Assembly: GCA_035566435.1 (NCBI GenBank)
Contig: DATMRF010000100.1
Location: forward strand, 1-64,000
From: DATMRF01 sp035566435
Lineage (GTDB): Bacteria > Verrucomicrobiota > Verrucomicrobiia > Limisphaerales > UBA8199
Direction of reading: 5' to 3'
Length of the DNA: 64,000 nt
Shown here: positions 33,010-42,276 of the stretch, piece by piece
How positions within the stretch are numbered: the stretch's first letter is position 1
How the letters are laid out: each line of letters starts with the position of its first letter
The notes under the pieces: generated by a model
Told to the model about the DNA's origin: nothing
Databases searched by the model: none
What the model saw: only the letters and a program-made list of their open reading frames with translations
Program-made: the position numbers and the translations under genes

Positions 33010-33645
33010 CTACTCAGACTGCGCCGGGGCAAACTCAAGCCCGGATGTTCGCGTGGGGATTAACCGCTTCTCCTCGGCTTCAGTCCCGATCTTGTCGGAG
33101 AGCATCTCCAGTAGCCCGGCTGCCGTTCTCCTGAACTGGGCATCGGCCTCCTTAAGCTGCCCGGCAATCTGCACAAGCGCCCGCTGATAGTTCTCGGACT
33201 CTGCCTGAATCGACGCGTCCTTCGTTTTGAGGAAGGTGCTTTGCAAATAGTGGTATCGCTCAAGGTAAAGCCGGTTCATGTTCACCGTGTCCAGCACTGC
33301 TTTGGCGCGCGTGTAGGTCTGAATGATGCTCCGGCGCAACTTGGGGTCGGCGATTTGCATAACCAGTCCTGCGTTCGCGTGATAAACGATGAAGTAATCC
33401 TGACTCGCGGTGAACAGACCTTCGTAAGGCTTTCCCTCCGGGACGGATTCGAGCGGGCGCACGGGGCTGGCTTCGGCCATTTCGAGCAGGCCGGCGATTT
33501 CGTCTCGTAGCCCCTGCAACAGCGCATGAATCAACTTGTCGTGAGTGCGCTTGCGCTTGCACAGATCGAGCGCATTCGTGAGGAGAATTGCGCTGAAAGT
33601 GATCAGTCCGCCCGCCAGGGTGGAAACGAATGTTTGCCAGTGCAT
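33010..33645 (-). CDS. Unknown protein with one N-terminal membrane helix
   Basis: 211 residues, family not recognised. A short N-terminus has one hydrophobic segment (FVSTLAGGLITFSAILLTNAL, about 6-26), then a mostly helical, charged body with coiled-coil potential (NRLYLERYHYLQSTFLKTKDASIQAESENYQRALVQIAGQLKEADAQFRR). It follows the NDH-2 gene by 28 bases on the same strand, so it may be the last member of the RND/NDH-2 transcript. Confidence 0.6.
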   Translation of the reverse strand: MHWQTFVSTLAGGLITFSAILLTNALDLCKRKRTHDKLIHALLQGLRDEIAGLLEMAEASPVRPLESVPEGKPYEGLFTASQDYFIVYHANAGLVMQIADPKLRRSIIQTYTRAKAVLDTVNMNRLYLERYHYLQSTFLKTKDASIQAESENYQRALVQIAGQLKEADAQFRRTAAGLLEMLSDKIGTEAEEKRLIPTRTSGLEFAPAQSE

Positions 33646-33673
33646 GATTAAGCTACGGTTAATGCTCCTGCGG

Positions 33674-35155
33674 TCACGGCGGTGAGGGTAACGCGGCGGT
33701 TCGATCGGATGCGGCTCGCCGTCGGGGGATTACTGGATGTTGACGAGAATACGCCAAAAGCTTACTCACTCGATCGATGCCCTGGAGGGTGACGTGTTGC
33801 GTCAAATCTCTAGGGAACGCGAAGTCCATAGTCCATCGCAGTGCCACGCGCAGCTTTTTCTCGAACGTCGGCAGCTTGCCAAGGTAGATTGTCCTCCACA
33901 GGCACCAGGCAACGAAGCCAGAAAGGCGCAGCCTAAGAATCTCTGCAACCCCGGTGCGATGCCCGATCGTTGCCAGTTGACCCAAAGTCGTAAAGCGGAA
34001 GGATGCTTTCTGCACGGACCCGCGTATCGCAGCAACGACGTTTTTCGCGCAACCCACCGCCTGGCGCGAAGCGTGCTGGGCGGTCGGCGGATGTGGCTTA
34101 CCGGTGTTAGCATTTGGAATCCATGCGCAATCACCGATCGCCCAGACGCCGGGAAAACCTGGCACCTCCAGCATCTCGTTCACCACGACGCGTCCGCTCT
34201 CCTTTTTAAGCGGCAGGGTTTGCAAGACCTCGGGCGGCGTGACACCGGCTGTCCAGATGAGAGTCTGCGTCGCCAGGGTCTCACCACTGCTTAGCTCCAC
34301 TCCGAAATCGGAGAACGACATGACCCTCGTCCCCGTGCGGATTTCGACCTTTCGAGATGTGAGTTTGGCTTGCGCGTAGCGTCCAAGGCCTTCGTTGAGT
34401 TCCGGCAGGATGACCGAGTTCGGGTGGACCAGAACGACTCGCGGCTCTGTTCCGGCGAGTGCCGGATAATATGCAATCGCCTCGCGGACGAAATCGTTCA
34501 GTGCTCCAACGGTTTCCACGCCCGCAAAACCGCCGCCGGCCACGACGAAAGTGAGCATCGCCCGTTGTGCAAAAGGATCCTCTGTGAGGCTGGCTGCTTC
34601 CAACAACCCCAGCGCCTGATCGCGCAAGATGAAGGCGTCCCCGAGGGATTTCATGGTGAGCGCACGTTCCCCTACGCCGGGCAACTTGAAGAAATTCGTT
34701 TCCGATCCCAATGCGATGACCAGGTGATCATACGTCAACACCCTCCGCTCACAATGGACGCCGTAAGCAAGGCACACCTGCCGCGCTTCCAAATCAATGC
34801 TGCCCACGTCCGCCTGCAGAAAGCGCACGTTTTTGAGCATTTGTCGCAGGGGACTGACGATATCCGACACATCCAGGTCGCCGGCCGCCACCTCGTGCAG
34901 CATGGGTGTGAAAAGAAGAAAATTCTCACGGCTAACGAGGGTCACTTCGACCCTTGGATCGGTGGCGATGGTCTTGTCGAAATGGAGCGCCGAATACAAA
35001 CCGCCAAAACCGCCGCCGAGAATCACGATCCTCGTGTGGACCGCAGATTTAGGGTCTTCCGTGAAAACATGTCGGAGCCAAAAATGGTGAATGAGCCACA
35101 GGTAAGACAGCACCATTCCAAACACCAACAGAGTGATAACGTATGCGCTAATCAT
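33674..35155 (-). CDS. ndh: Type II NADH dehydrogenase (NDH-2)
   Basis: 493 residues from the ATG at 35155. An N-terminal transmembrane helix (ISAYVITLLVFGMVLSYLWLIHHFWL) comes before IVILGGGFGGLYSALHF (FAD site), the second nucleotide site FVVAGGGFAGVETVGAL, VWAIGDCAWIPN and the C-terminal membrane-binding helices (LSGFVAWCLWRTIYLGKLPTFEKKLRVALRWTMDF). It passes electrons from NADH to quinone without pumping protons. The extra N-terminal helix is unusual but seen in some environmental NDH-2. It lies 10 bases after the outer membrane factor gene, in the RND operon. Confidence 0.88.
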   Translation of the reverse strand: MISAYVITLLVFGMVLSYLWLIHHFWLRHVFTEDPKSAVHTRIVILGGGFGGLYSALHFDKTIATDPRVEVTLVSRENFLLFTPMLHEVAAGDLDVSDIVSPLRQMLKNVRFLQADVGSIDLEARQVCLAYGVHCERRVLTYDHLVIALGSETNFFKLPGVGERALTMKSLGDAFILRDQALGLLEAASLTEDPFAQRAMLTFVVAGGGFAGVETVGALNDFVREAIAYYPALAGTEPRVVLVHPNSVILPELNEGLGRYAQAKLTSRKVEIRTGTRVMSFSDFGVELSSGETLATQTLIWTAGVTPPEVLQTLPLKKESGRVVVNEMLEVPGFPGVWAIGDCAWIPNANTGKPHPPTAQHASRQAVGCAKNVVAAIRGSVQKASFRFTTLGQLATIGHRTGVAEILRLRLSGFVAWCLWRTIYLGKLPTFEKKLRVALRWTMDFAFPRDLTQHVTLQGIDRVSKLLAYSRQHPVIPRRRAASDRTAALPSPP

Positions 35156-35165
35156 AATTTTCGAT

Positions 35166-36620
35166 TCATTTGCTCTTGTTTTGGACTTGAGCGCTTGCCC
35201 CAAACCACTGGGAGTCTTTGAGTGACCAGCCGCCGCCCAGGGCTTTGTAGAGTTGAATGACCGCGAGGCGACGCGCGGCTTCGATTCGAGAGAGTGTGTT
35301 TTCGGCGGGGAAGAGTTGCTGCTGAGCCTCCAGGACTTCGTAGTAGCTGGCCTTGCCTTCTTTGTAACGCACCGTCGCCAACTCAACCGCTTCGCGTCCG
35401 GCACCGACGGCCTGGCTTTGCTCGACGCGCTCATCCTCGTATCGGGAATGTGAAATGAGTGCATCGGAAACTTCGCGGAAAGCGCTGAGGGCCGTTTGTT
35501 GGTAACTGAGCCTGGCTTGCTCGAACGCACCTTTCGTTTGCCGGTAACGACCGGTCAAGCGGCCGCCTGTAAACACCAGGCCGGCGGCGGTGGCGGCGGC
35601 TGACCAGAGGTTCGCCTCACTTTTCAACAGTTTGTCGAGGTCGGTGCTCGTGCCGCCATAAATGGTCGTCAGGCCGATGCGTGGGAAAAAGTCGCCAATG
35701 GCCACGCCGATTTCCGCGTTGGCCGAGCGGACTTGGTGTTCGGTCGCGCGGACGTCGGGCCGCCGCTCCAGCAATGTCGAGGGAAGGCCGACGGGGATTT
35801 CCACCGGCATCTCCTGCGCCAGCAGGGTTGAGGTGCGAGCGATTGGGCCGGGGTTGCGACCGAGGAGCGTGTTGATTTCGTTTTCCTTGAGCGCGATTTG
35901 GCGCTCGATTTCCGGGACGGTCGCCGTGACCGTTCGCAGCGCGAGTTCGGCTCGTGACACCTCAAGCTTTGATGCCAGGCCGCCGGCATGCTGGTCGGAG
36001 AAAAGTTTGAGAGTCCGTTGGTAGGAATCCCTGGTGCGTTGCGCGATCACAAGTTGTTCGTCCAATTCCAACAGCTCGAAGTAGGCCCGCGCAACACCGC
36101 TGACGACGGATATCATGACCGCACGCCGACCTTCCTGCGTGGCCATGAAGTTCGCGCGCGCGGCTTCGTTCATCCGGCGGACGCGGCCCCACAGGTCAAT
36201 TTCCCAGAGAGCTTCAAAGCCGCCGACGTAGCTGTTGCCAGTTTGGCCCCCGTTGGGCGTTGGCGTGCCAAGAAACTCGTTGCGACCACGGTTGGCCTCG
36301 GCTCCATATCCGACCTGCGGCATGAATTGGGACCGCGCCTGCGCTTGAATCGCCCGTGCCTGATCTACTCGCGTGAGCGTGATTCTAAGGTCGTAGTTGT
36401 TGGTGAGGGCAACTTGAATCAAGTCCTGGAGCACCGGGTCTTTGAAGACGCTCCACCACGGCAGGTCGGCGAGTGAGTTGGTGGAAACGTCGGTTGTCGC
36501 ACCGCGGAAACCAGCCGGCGCGCTCACTGCGGGAAGTTTGTAGTTCGGGCCAACGGCGCATCCGGCAAGCGTCAGCATCGCGGCGCACCAAAACGGGAGT
36601 TTGAAGAAAGATGATTGCAT
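35166..36620 (-). CDS. RND outer membrane factor (TolC/NodT-type lipoprotein)
   Basis: 484 residues with a lipoprotein signal (AAMLTLAGC lipobox) and the OEP/NodT pattern: VGPNYKLPAV, DLPWWSVFKDPVLQDLIQVALTNNYDLRITLTRVDQARA, PQVGYGAEANR, VGGFEALWEIDLWGRVRR, a second repeat in LSYQQTALSAFREVSDALISHSR. The two pseudo-repeats form the trimeric channel in the outer membrane. It works with the adaptor and RND permease upstream. Confidence 0.9.
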   Translation of the reverse strand: MQSSFFKLPFWCAAMLTLAGCAVGPNYKLPAVSAPAGFRGATTDVSTNSLADLPWWSVFKDPVLQDLIQVALTNNYDLRITLTRVDQARAIQAQARSQFMPQVGYGAEANRGRNEFLGTPTPNGGQTGNSYVGGFEALWEIDLWGRVRRMNEAARANFMATQEGRRAVMISVVSGVARAYFELLELDEQLVIAQRTRDSYQRTLKLFSDQHAGGLASKLEVSRAELALRTVTATVPEIERQIALKENEINTLLGRNPGPIARTSTLLAQEMPVEIPVGLPSTLLERRPDVRATEHQVRSANAEIGVAIGDFFPRIGLTTIYGGTSTDLDKLLKSEANLWSAAATAAGLVFTGGRLTGRYRQTKGAFEQARLSYQQTALSAFREVSDALISHSRYEDERVEQSQAVGAGREAVELATVRYKEGKASYYEVLEAQQQLFPAENTLSRIEAARRLAVIQLYKALGGGWSLKDSQWFGASAQVQNKSK

Positions 36621-36630
36621 AACGTGAGAA

Positions 36631-39600
36631 TTACTTGATGAATTTCAACTTTGCGCAGAACACGTAGTAAAGCGTCGGCAACATCACCAGCGTGAGCACC
36701 GTGGCGAGGAGCAGACCAACGATGTGGACCGCAGTCAGCGGATGCCACAGCGCGCCGCCCGTGAGGAACAGTGGAATCAATCCGCCGACGGTGGCGAGCA
36801 CCGTCACCAGCACCGGACGCAGACGGGCCAGTCCGGCTTGCACCAGCGCCTGTTCGAGGGGCAAGCCCTTGGCCCGTGCTTCTTCGATGAAGTCGCTGAG
36901 GACAATAATGTGGCTCACCATAATGCCGGCCAGGCTGACCATTGCCAACAGGGCCATGAATCCGAGCGGAGAGTGGGTAACGAACAGTCCCAGCACCGCC
37001 CCGATGAGCCCCAGCGGCACAGTTAGCATCACCACCACCGATTTAATCACCGAGCTGAATTGCAGCACCATGGTCAGGGCAATCAGCGCCAATGAAATCA
37101 GCATGACCCTCCCCATTTCCCCCTTGTTCTCGCGCAACTCTTTATCCTCACCGGCGAATTTCAATTCGTAACCCGGGTCTAATTTGATTTTCGCAAGGCC
37201 TGCGCGCGCGCGGTCCAGTATTTGGGAAGGCAATTCGCCGAACGGCGCGTAAGCTTTAACCGTGACTGTGCGAAGCTGATTGTAGTGAGGAATCGTGACG
37301 AACTCCGGCTGGACTTTCAGCGTCGAGAAACTCTCGAAGGGAACACTTTTCCCGTCGGGGGTCTGCACGTAAAGCCCACGAATCTTCTCCGCTTCGCTGC
37401 GGTCCTCGATGCGGCCGCGAATCAGCACCGGAATGAGCCGGTCACCTTCGCGCAACTCAGTCACTTTCAGTCCGGTGAAGGATGCCTGGGCCACATTGCC
37501 GATTTGCTTATTGTTCAAACCGAGTGAATTCGCGCGGTCCTGATCAATATCAATTTGAATGTTCGGCATGTGCAGGCCGAGGTCGTCGAAGACATGGTAG
37601 CCACCCGCCGCGCGCAGTTCGGCTGCCGCTTGATCGGCCAAAAGGCGAAGTTTGTCCAAGTTCTCGCCGCTGATGCGGATTTGAATTGGTTCCGCGACCG
37701 GAGGACCCTGTTCGAGTTGCTTGACGACGCAACGTGCACCGGGAACTGATTTGTCCAATTCCTGCCGCAACTTGACGAGGAGGCCGGTGACATCATCGGC
37801 ATGGCGCGTGTTAATGAGAATCTGCGCGAGATAATTCGCAGGCTCTTTGGGTTCGACGTTGTAGTAAAAGCGGGGCGCGGTTCCACCGGAGAATACCGCC
37901 GCGCTTAAAACCTCCTCATGGCCTTTGATCAGCGCTACCGCTTGAGCCACCGTTGTCCTCATACTGGTGAGCGAGTCGGACGAAGGCAGTTCAATATCCA
38001 CCAACAACTGGTTACGCTCCGCCGGCGGGAAGAACTGGCTGCCGAGCAATGGAACCAAAAGGCAACTCGCCGCGAGCACTGAATAGCCGATCCCGAGGAC
38101 CAGCAATGGACGTTTTAGAGATTTTTCCAAAGCGGCCCGGTAGTGCGGCAAAACCGCCATCAGCGTTTTGTCCACATACCGGAACAGGAAGAACGAACGC
38201 ACCTCGCCGCCTTCATCGAATCCTTTCTGCCCGCGCAACACGTAATAACTGATCAGCGGCGTGAAAGTGACCGACACCAGCAGGGCGGCGAGCAGCGAAA
38301 TCGTGATCACGTTTGGCAGGCTTTTCATGAATTCACCCTTGTCGCCGGTCAGCAGCAACAGCGGCAGGAACGCAAAGATGTTGATCAGCGTGCCGAAAAC
38401 CATCGGGTGCCGCAGGTGAAGCGGCCCAAGCCACGCCGCGCGCAATCGCGGTTCTCCTTTATGCAGCTCGCGATTGATGCCGTCGGACGCCACGACCGGC
38501 ACGTCCACCAACATTCCCAAGGCGATGATGAGCGAAGCAATGGAGATTTGTTGCAGCGGAATGTGAAGCAGTTGCATGCCGATCAAAGTCATGGCGACGG
38601 TCAGCGGAACGGCTGTGGCGAGCACCAGCGCTGAACGCCAGTCCATCAGGAACAATCCCACGATGATCACGATGACCACCGCCTCGATAAAGCATCGGAC
38701 GAAGTGATGGATGCGATGCTCGACTGCGGTGGGTTGATCGGACAGCACGCGAAACTCCAGTCCTTCCGGCATGCGGGCTTTCATCGTTTCCACCACCTTG
38801 ATCACGTCCTCATTGAAATGGCGGATGATTTTTCCGTCGCGCATTTCAACTGCGACCATCACGGCGCGGCGCGTGTCCAATGGCCCGTTCCCACTCGTTC
38901 GTCCGAGGACATCAACCTGGTAAGGAATGGGCGACTCATACATGCGGCGGACTTCAAAAGCGTCGCGCAGATACACCGGCGCGCCCGCGCGGTTCATGCC
39001 GACCATGGTGCCAAGCATGTCGCGCTCGGTTTTGTATTCGCCGGAAAGTTGCACTGGAAAATTCCGTCCTTCAGTTCGCATGGTGCCGCCGGGAATCACT
39101 GCGTTGCGGGCACCAATCGAACCCATCACTGTATCCGGTGTCAGCCCGTAGCCGGCGATGTTCGCATCCGAAAAAAGCAGATACGCCGCTTCCTGCACGA
39201 TGGCGACCTTTGTGACTTTGCCTACGCTCTCGACCTGCTTCAGCGTGTCTTCAAAATCGCGCGCCAGCAATTCGAGCGTGCGGTAGCTGTAACGCGGCGG
39301 AGCCGACGCGCGAATTTGTGGCAGCGGGTCTTCATCTCCCATCAGCAAGAGCGGTGGAGTGAAATCGGGGTGGAATAATTCGCGGTCGGTCCCGGTGATC
39401 GTTCTGGTAAAATCGGCGACAAAGCGCTCCAGGTCTGCCCGGCAGGCTGGCGTATCCAGGTCAACGAGAATGAACGATTGGCCTTGAATGGTCTGAACGT
39501 CCTTGGCGAGATTGGTTGAGCGAATTGCAGTTTCGAACCTGCCACGCAGCGTTTCGCGATAGCTCTGCGAAATGGACGGCGGGAAGAATGCCGCAACGGC

Positions 39601-40161
39601 GGCGTGGTTGGCGGATGAAACCCCTTTGCGCAATTCCGCGAGCGTTTGGCGCAAAACATTGGCACGCGCCATGCACTCCGCGTCGTTGATCGGCGGACTG
39701 ACCAAACCGAACAACAGCGTGATCGTGTTGCCGAAATCGGTATTCAGCCAGGGTTGGCGCGCCCCATCGGGCAACTGCACTTCAAACAATTTCGCTCGCA
39801 CCTTGTCCCACTCCTGGTCAATTGCCGCCGTGGAGCCAGGAAGCTGCTTGATGGTCATCGTGGAAATGCCGGGCCGGGACGTGCTCTTGATTTCCTCGAT
39901 GGATTTCAGTTCGCTGATTTTGCGCTCGAGTGGCTTCGAGACCAACTCCTCGACTTTCGAGGCCGTCGCTCCCGGAAACACCGTGACCAGCATGGCGGTT
40001 CGCTGCGGAATGGTCGGGTCCTCCTGCTGGCCGAGCCTGGTGTAAGCCACCGCGCCCCACACCAACACCGCGATCAAGGCCAGCCAACTCACTTCCCGGT
40101 GCTCGACACAAAATTGAGCGAGGCCGCCGGACTCATTTTTATTTTCAACGTGTTTTGACAT
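36631..40161 (-). CDS. RND multidrug/heavy-metal efflux permease
   Basis: 1176 residues, longer than the usual ~1040. Typical RND text at the N-terminus (VSWLALIAVLVWGAVAYTRLGQQEDPTIPQRTAMLVTVFPGA, EELVSKPLERKISELKSIEEIKS) and the hydrophobic repeats at 470-570 and 950-1170. The helix-4 proton-relay site, usually LVDD, reads ALGMLVDVPVVASDG (about 545-557), so the second Asp is Val. Helix 10 has LAGIMVSHIIVLSDF without the usual Lys. The porter domain carries an unusual insert between about 170 and 300. AAGGAG precedes the ATG at 40161. It pairs with the adaptor and OMF on either side. Confidence 0.88.
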   Translation of the reverse strand: MSKHVENKNESGGLAQFCVEHREVSWLALIAVLVWGAVAYTRLGQQEDPTIPQRTAMLVTVFPGATASKVEELVSKPLERKISELKSIEEIKSTSRPGISTMTIKQLPGSTAAIDQEWDKVRAKLFEVQLPDGARQPWLNTDFGNTITLLFGLVSPPINDAECMARANVLRQTLAELRKGVSSANHAAVAAFFPPSISQSYRETLRGRFETAIRSTNLAKDVQTIQGQSFILVDLDTPACRADLERFVADFTRTITGTDRELFHPDFTPPLLLMGDEDPLPQIRASAPPRYSYRTLELLARDFEDTLKQVESVGKVTKVAIVQEAAYLLFSDANIAGYGLTPDTVMGSIGARNAVIPGGTMRTEGRNFPVQLSGEYKTERDMLGTMVGMNRAGAPVYLRDAFEVRRMYESPIPYQVDVLGRTSGNGPLDTRRAVMVAVEMRDGKIIRHFNEDVIKVVETMKARMPEGLEFRVLSDQPTAVEHRIHHFVRCFIEAVVIVIIVGLFLMDWRSALVLATAVPLTVAMTLIGMQLLHIPLQQISIASLIIALGMLVDVPVVASDGINRELHKGEPRLRAAWLGPLHLRHPMVFGTLINIFAFLPLLLLTGDKGEFMKSLPNVITISLLAALLVSVTFTPLISYYVLRGQKGFDEGGEVRSFFLFRYVDKTLMAVLPHYRAALEKSLKRPLLVLGIGYSVLAASCLLVPLLGSQFFPPAERNQLLVDIELPSSDSLTSMRTTVAQAVALIKGHEEVLSAAVFSGGTAPRFYYNVEPKEPANYLAQILINTRHADDVTGLLVKLRQELDKSVPGARCVVKQLEQGPPVAEPIQIRISGENLDKLRLLADQAAAELRAAGGYHVFDDLGLHMPNIQIDIDQDRANSLGLNNKQIGNVAQASFTGLKVTELREGDRLIPVLIRGRIEDRSEAEKIRGLYVQTPDGKSVPFESFSTLKVQPEFVTIPHYNQLRTVTVKAYAPFGELPSQILDRARAGLAKIKLDPGYELKFAGEDKELRENKGEMGRVMLISLALIALTMVLQFSSVIKSVVVMLTVPLGLIGAVLGLFVTHSPLGFMALLAMVSLAGIMVSHIIVLSDFIEEARAKGLPLEQALVQAGLARLRPVLVTVLATVGGLIPLFLTGGALWHPLTAVHIVGLLLATVLTLVMLPTLYYVFCAKLKFIK

Positions 40162-40179
40162 GGGAATGTTTCTCCTTGC

Positions 40180-41319
40180 TTATTTCGCGGCCAAATTGTC
40201 TGTGGCGATTTCCACGGGCGCGCCGTCATACAGAAAACTCGCACCCGAAGTCACCACCTGTTCACCGGCGCGCAAACCTTCGGTGATCTGGATGGAACTG
40301 TTGAATATGTCGCCGGTCTTCACCGCTCGCTTCGTCGCTTTGCCGCCCTCGACGACAAAGACGCCGAGTTGAACCTGGCTGTTTGCCGACGAATTGCCGT
40401 CGGAAACGAGGGTGACGAGTCCGGAGAGCGGAACGCAGACCGTGCCGGGCTTCACTGTCGGAGTGTCACTAACATGAATGCGCGCGGTCATGCCTGAGCG
40501 GAGCAGGCCGTCCGGATTGGGAACTTTGATCACAACGCGGAACAATCGTCCTTCGCTGCTCGCGGCCACGCCGACTTCCGTAACGCGGCCCTTGAAAGGC
40601 GGCAGGCCTTCCAGCCCCGACACCTCGACCGGTATTTCCTTGCCAGGCGAGAGCCTGCCGATGAGCCGGTCCGGCAACCCCAATTCAACCGACATCAAAC
40701 TCGTATCGGCAAAGCGCAGCACACTTTGGCCGGGCGACACCGTCACGCGCGAGTTGACATAGCGCGCCAGCACCACTCCATCTTTGGCCGCCACGAGACG
40801 CGAATCCCGGAGATTTTGTTCGGCCTGATCCAGTTGAGCCTGGGCTGTGCGCCAATCCGCTTCCGTGACATCGAGTTCCTGTTGAGAAATGGCGTCCGTT
40901 TCGCGCAATTTGCGAAGACGGTCGAGAGTCTTGCTCGTCAGCTCGGCGCGCGCGCGAGCGGAGCGCAAAGCATTGATGAAATCGGCTTGCTTTAACTCGG
41001 CCAGAACAGTGCCAGCCTTCACCGGCGTTCCCTCGTCCCAGTCTGTTCCTGCCGCTGGCCCAATGCCGGCGAGGATGCCTCCCACCTTGAAACTGAAGTC
41101 CGTTTCGCGGTCGAAGCGCACTATCGCTATATAGGAGGCCTCGCCGTCGGAGCGGGTGTTGTCCATCGGCTGCACGACGGCGGTGCGCACCAAACTTTTC
41201 TCGGGTGATTTGGCGACTGGTTTTCCGCAGCCGGCGAGTGCCAATGCCACGCAGAGCAATGTCAATCCATTGCTTCTGGCTCTCACCGAGCGGCGATTTA
41301 GATTATCAATATTGTTCAT
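40180..41319 (-). CDS. RND periplasmic adaptor subunit (HlyD/MFP type)
   Basis: 379 residues from ATG 41319. A lipoprotein signal (LLCVALALAGC) precedes an adaptor with the alternate-access beta-barrel: FSFKVGGILAGIGPAAG, GTVLAELKQADFINALRSARARAELTSKTLDRLRKLRETDAISQQELDVTEADWRTAQAQLDQAEQNLRDSRLVAAKDGVVLARYV, VPVSGLVTLVSDG, KTGDIFNSSIQITEGLRAGEQVV. It bridges the permease and the outer membrane factor. An upstream in-frame codon at 41514 would add 65 unlike residues. It follows the TetR gene by 32 bases. Confidence 0.9.
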   Translation of the reverse strand: MNNIDNLNRRSVRARSNGLTLLCVALALAGCGKPVAKSPEKSLVRTAVVQPMDNTRSDGEASYIAIVRFDRETDFSFKVGGILAGIGPAAGTDWDEGTPVKAGTVLAELKQADFINALRSARARAELTSKTLDRLRKLRETDAISQQELDVTEADWRTAQAQLDQAEQNLRDSRLVAAKDGVVLARYVNSRVTVSPGQSVLRFADTSLMSVELGLPDRLIGRLSPGKEIPVEVSGLEGLPPFKGRVTEVGVAASSEGRLFRVVIKVPNPDGLLRSGMTARIHVSDTPTVKPGTVCVPLSGLVTLVSDGNSSANSQVQLGVFVVEGGKATKRAVKTGDIFNSSIQITEGLRAGEQVVTSGASFLYDGAPVEIATDNLAAK

Positions 41320-41351
41320 AAGTATTTTCTTTTTGTCGTTTGCTACGTTGG

Positions 41352-42029
41352 TTAAAGGTTGAAATCGGAAATATGCGGCTCGGCTGATTCGGGTCGAAGG
41401 GCTCCCAGCGAACGCTGCGTGAGAAAACGTGCCAAGGTCCGGGTTGAGGGAGTGTCGGTAAATTGACGTATTGGGTGTCGCGGGTTTTCTCCCGTGAGAG
41501 AATAAAAAACACATTCGCCAATGAGCGTGAGCGCATGAAGCCTGATCGTTTGAGTGTGAGTATCGTTGCCCAGCAAATCTCTCATCACTGCCTGGAGATG
41601 GACAAAATCCCGCTCCAGCCGGGACGCTGCGTGGCTGGGCGCGTTGTCGTCGTGATCTACTAATTCACGCGCCAGAAGTTTCGCGATCCATGCACGCTTG
41701 GCCCCCAGTCGCCGCAACAACGACTCGGTGCGGGCCAGCAGTCTTTGTTCAGCAGGTAATTGAGTTGAGGTGATAAAATTCCTGTCCAGATCAGAAAGCT
41801 GCCGGCCAGCTTCCCTCATCACGGCCTGATAAAGCCCTTCCTTGCTCTGGAAGTGATAACAAACTCCGGCCACGTTCGTGTCGGCACGTTTGCAGATTTC
41901 GCGGAGGTGCGTTCCGTGAAAACCTGCCTCGGCGAATAATTCGCAGGCGACTTCGAGCACGCGCTCGCGGGCGGGTAAATTGCGCCCGGTTGGACTGGTC
42001 GCTTGGGCACTTTTTCGGTTCTTGTTCAT
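41352..42029 (-). CDS. TetR-family regulator (CecR-like)
   Basis: 225 residues from ATG 42029. The DNA-binding domain is RERVLEVACELFAEAGFHGTHLREICKRADTNVAGVCYHFQSKEGLYQAVMREA. The C-terminal domain (RRLGAKRAWIAKLLARELVDHDDN, VHLQAVMRDLLGNDTHTQTIRLHALTLIGECVFYSL) fits the CecR/DUF1956 type that often controls efflux genes. A start at 42059 is rejected because it would lie before the predicted sigma-54 start site. It is the first gene of the RND operon and probably autoregulates it. Confidence 0.85.
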   Translation of the reverse strand: MNKNRKSAQATSPTGRNLPARERVLEVACELFAEAGFHGTHLREICKRADTNVAGVCYHFQSKEGLYQAVMREAGRQLSDLDRNFITSTQLPAEQRLLARTESLLRRLGAKRAWIAKLLARELVDHDDNAPSHAASRLERDFVHLQAVMRDLLGNDTHTQTIRLHALTLIGECVFYSLTGENPRHPIRQFTDTPSTRTLARFLTQRSLGALRPESAEPHISDFNL

Positions 42030-42065
42030 GCTCTCGAATGCAATTCGCATACGAGACATGTGCTA

Positions 42066-42082
42066 CGCAATACAGATGCCAA
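42066..42082 (-). promoter_or_regulatory. Sigma-54 (-24/-12) promoter of the TetR-RND-NDH operon
   Basis: Minus-strand TTGGCATCTGTATTGCG: GG at 42080-42079 and GC at 42068-42067, ten bases between, matching TGGCAY-N5-TTGC. The start site would fall near 42055, just before the ATG at 42029. An upstream element equal to that of the thioredoxin operon lies 73 bases further out. Confidence 0.75.
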
Positions 42083-42152
42083 CCACCAAATAAACGCGGA
42101 AAGCGCTGAATGTCAGTGGTTAACAAGAAATGGACAACCCGCAGGACGGCAC

Positions 42153-42175
42153 TCGAAATTTCGAATCTCCGAAAA
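42153..42175 (-). promoter_or_regulatory. Upstream activating sequence of the RND operon
   Basis: Minus-strand TTTTCGGAGATTC-GAAA-TTTCGA, 23 bases. The same element, 18 of 23 identical, occurs at 49106-49128 in front of the thioredoxin operon. In both cases the last base is 73 nt from the first G of the -24 GG. The half-site TTTCG recalls the FhlA-type core. It lies in the 247-base gap between the enhancer-binding protein and the TetR gene. Confidence 0.65.
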
Positions 42176-42276
42176 TTCGAAGAACTATCGTTGGTTTAAG
42201 AAACTGCGCGACGATTCAGGCTTCGGCTGAAGGAAGAAGATTTCCAGCAGATTATTGGAACCTCACCGCAAATGGG

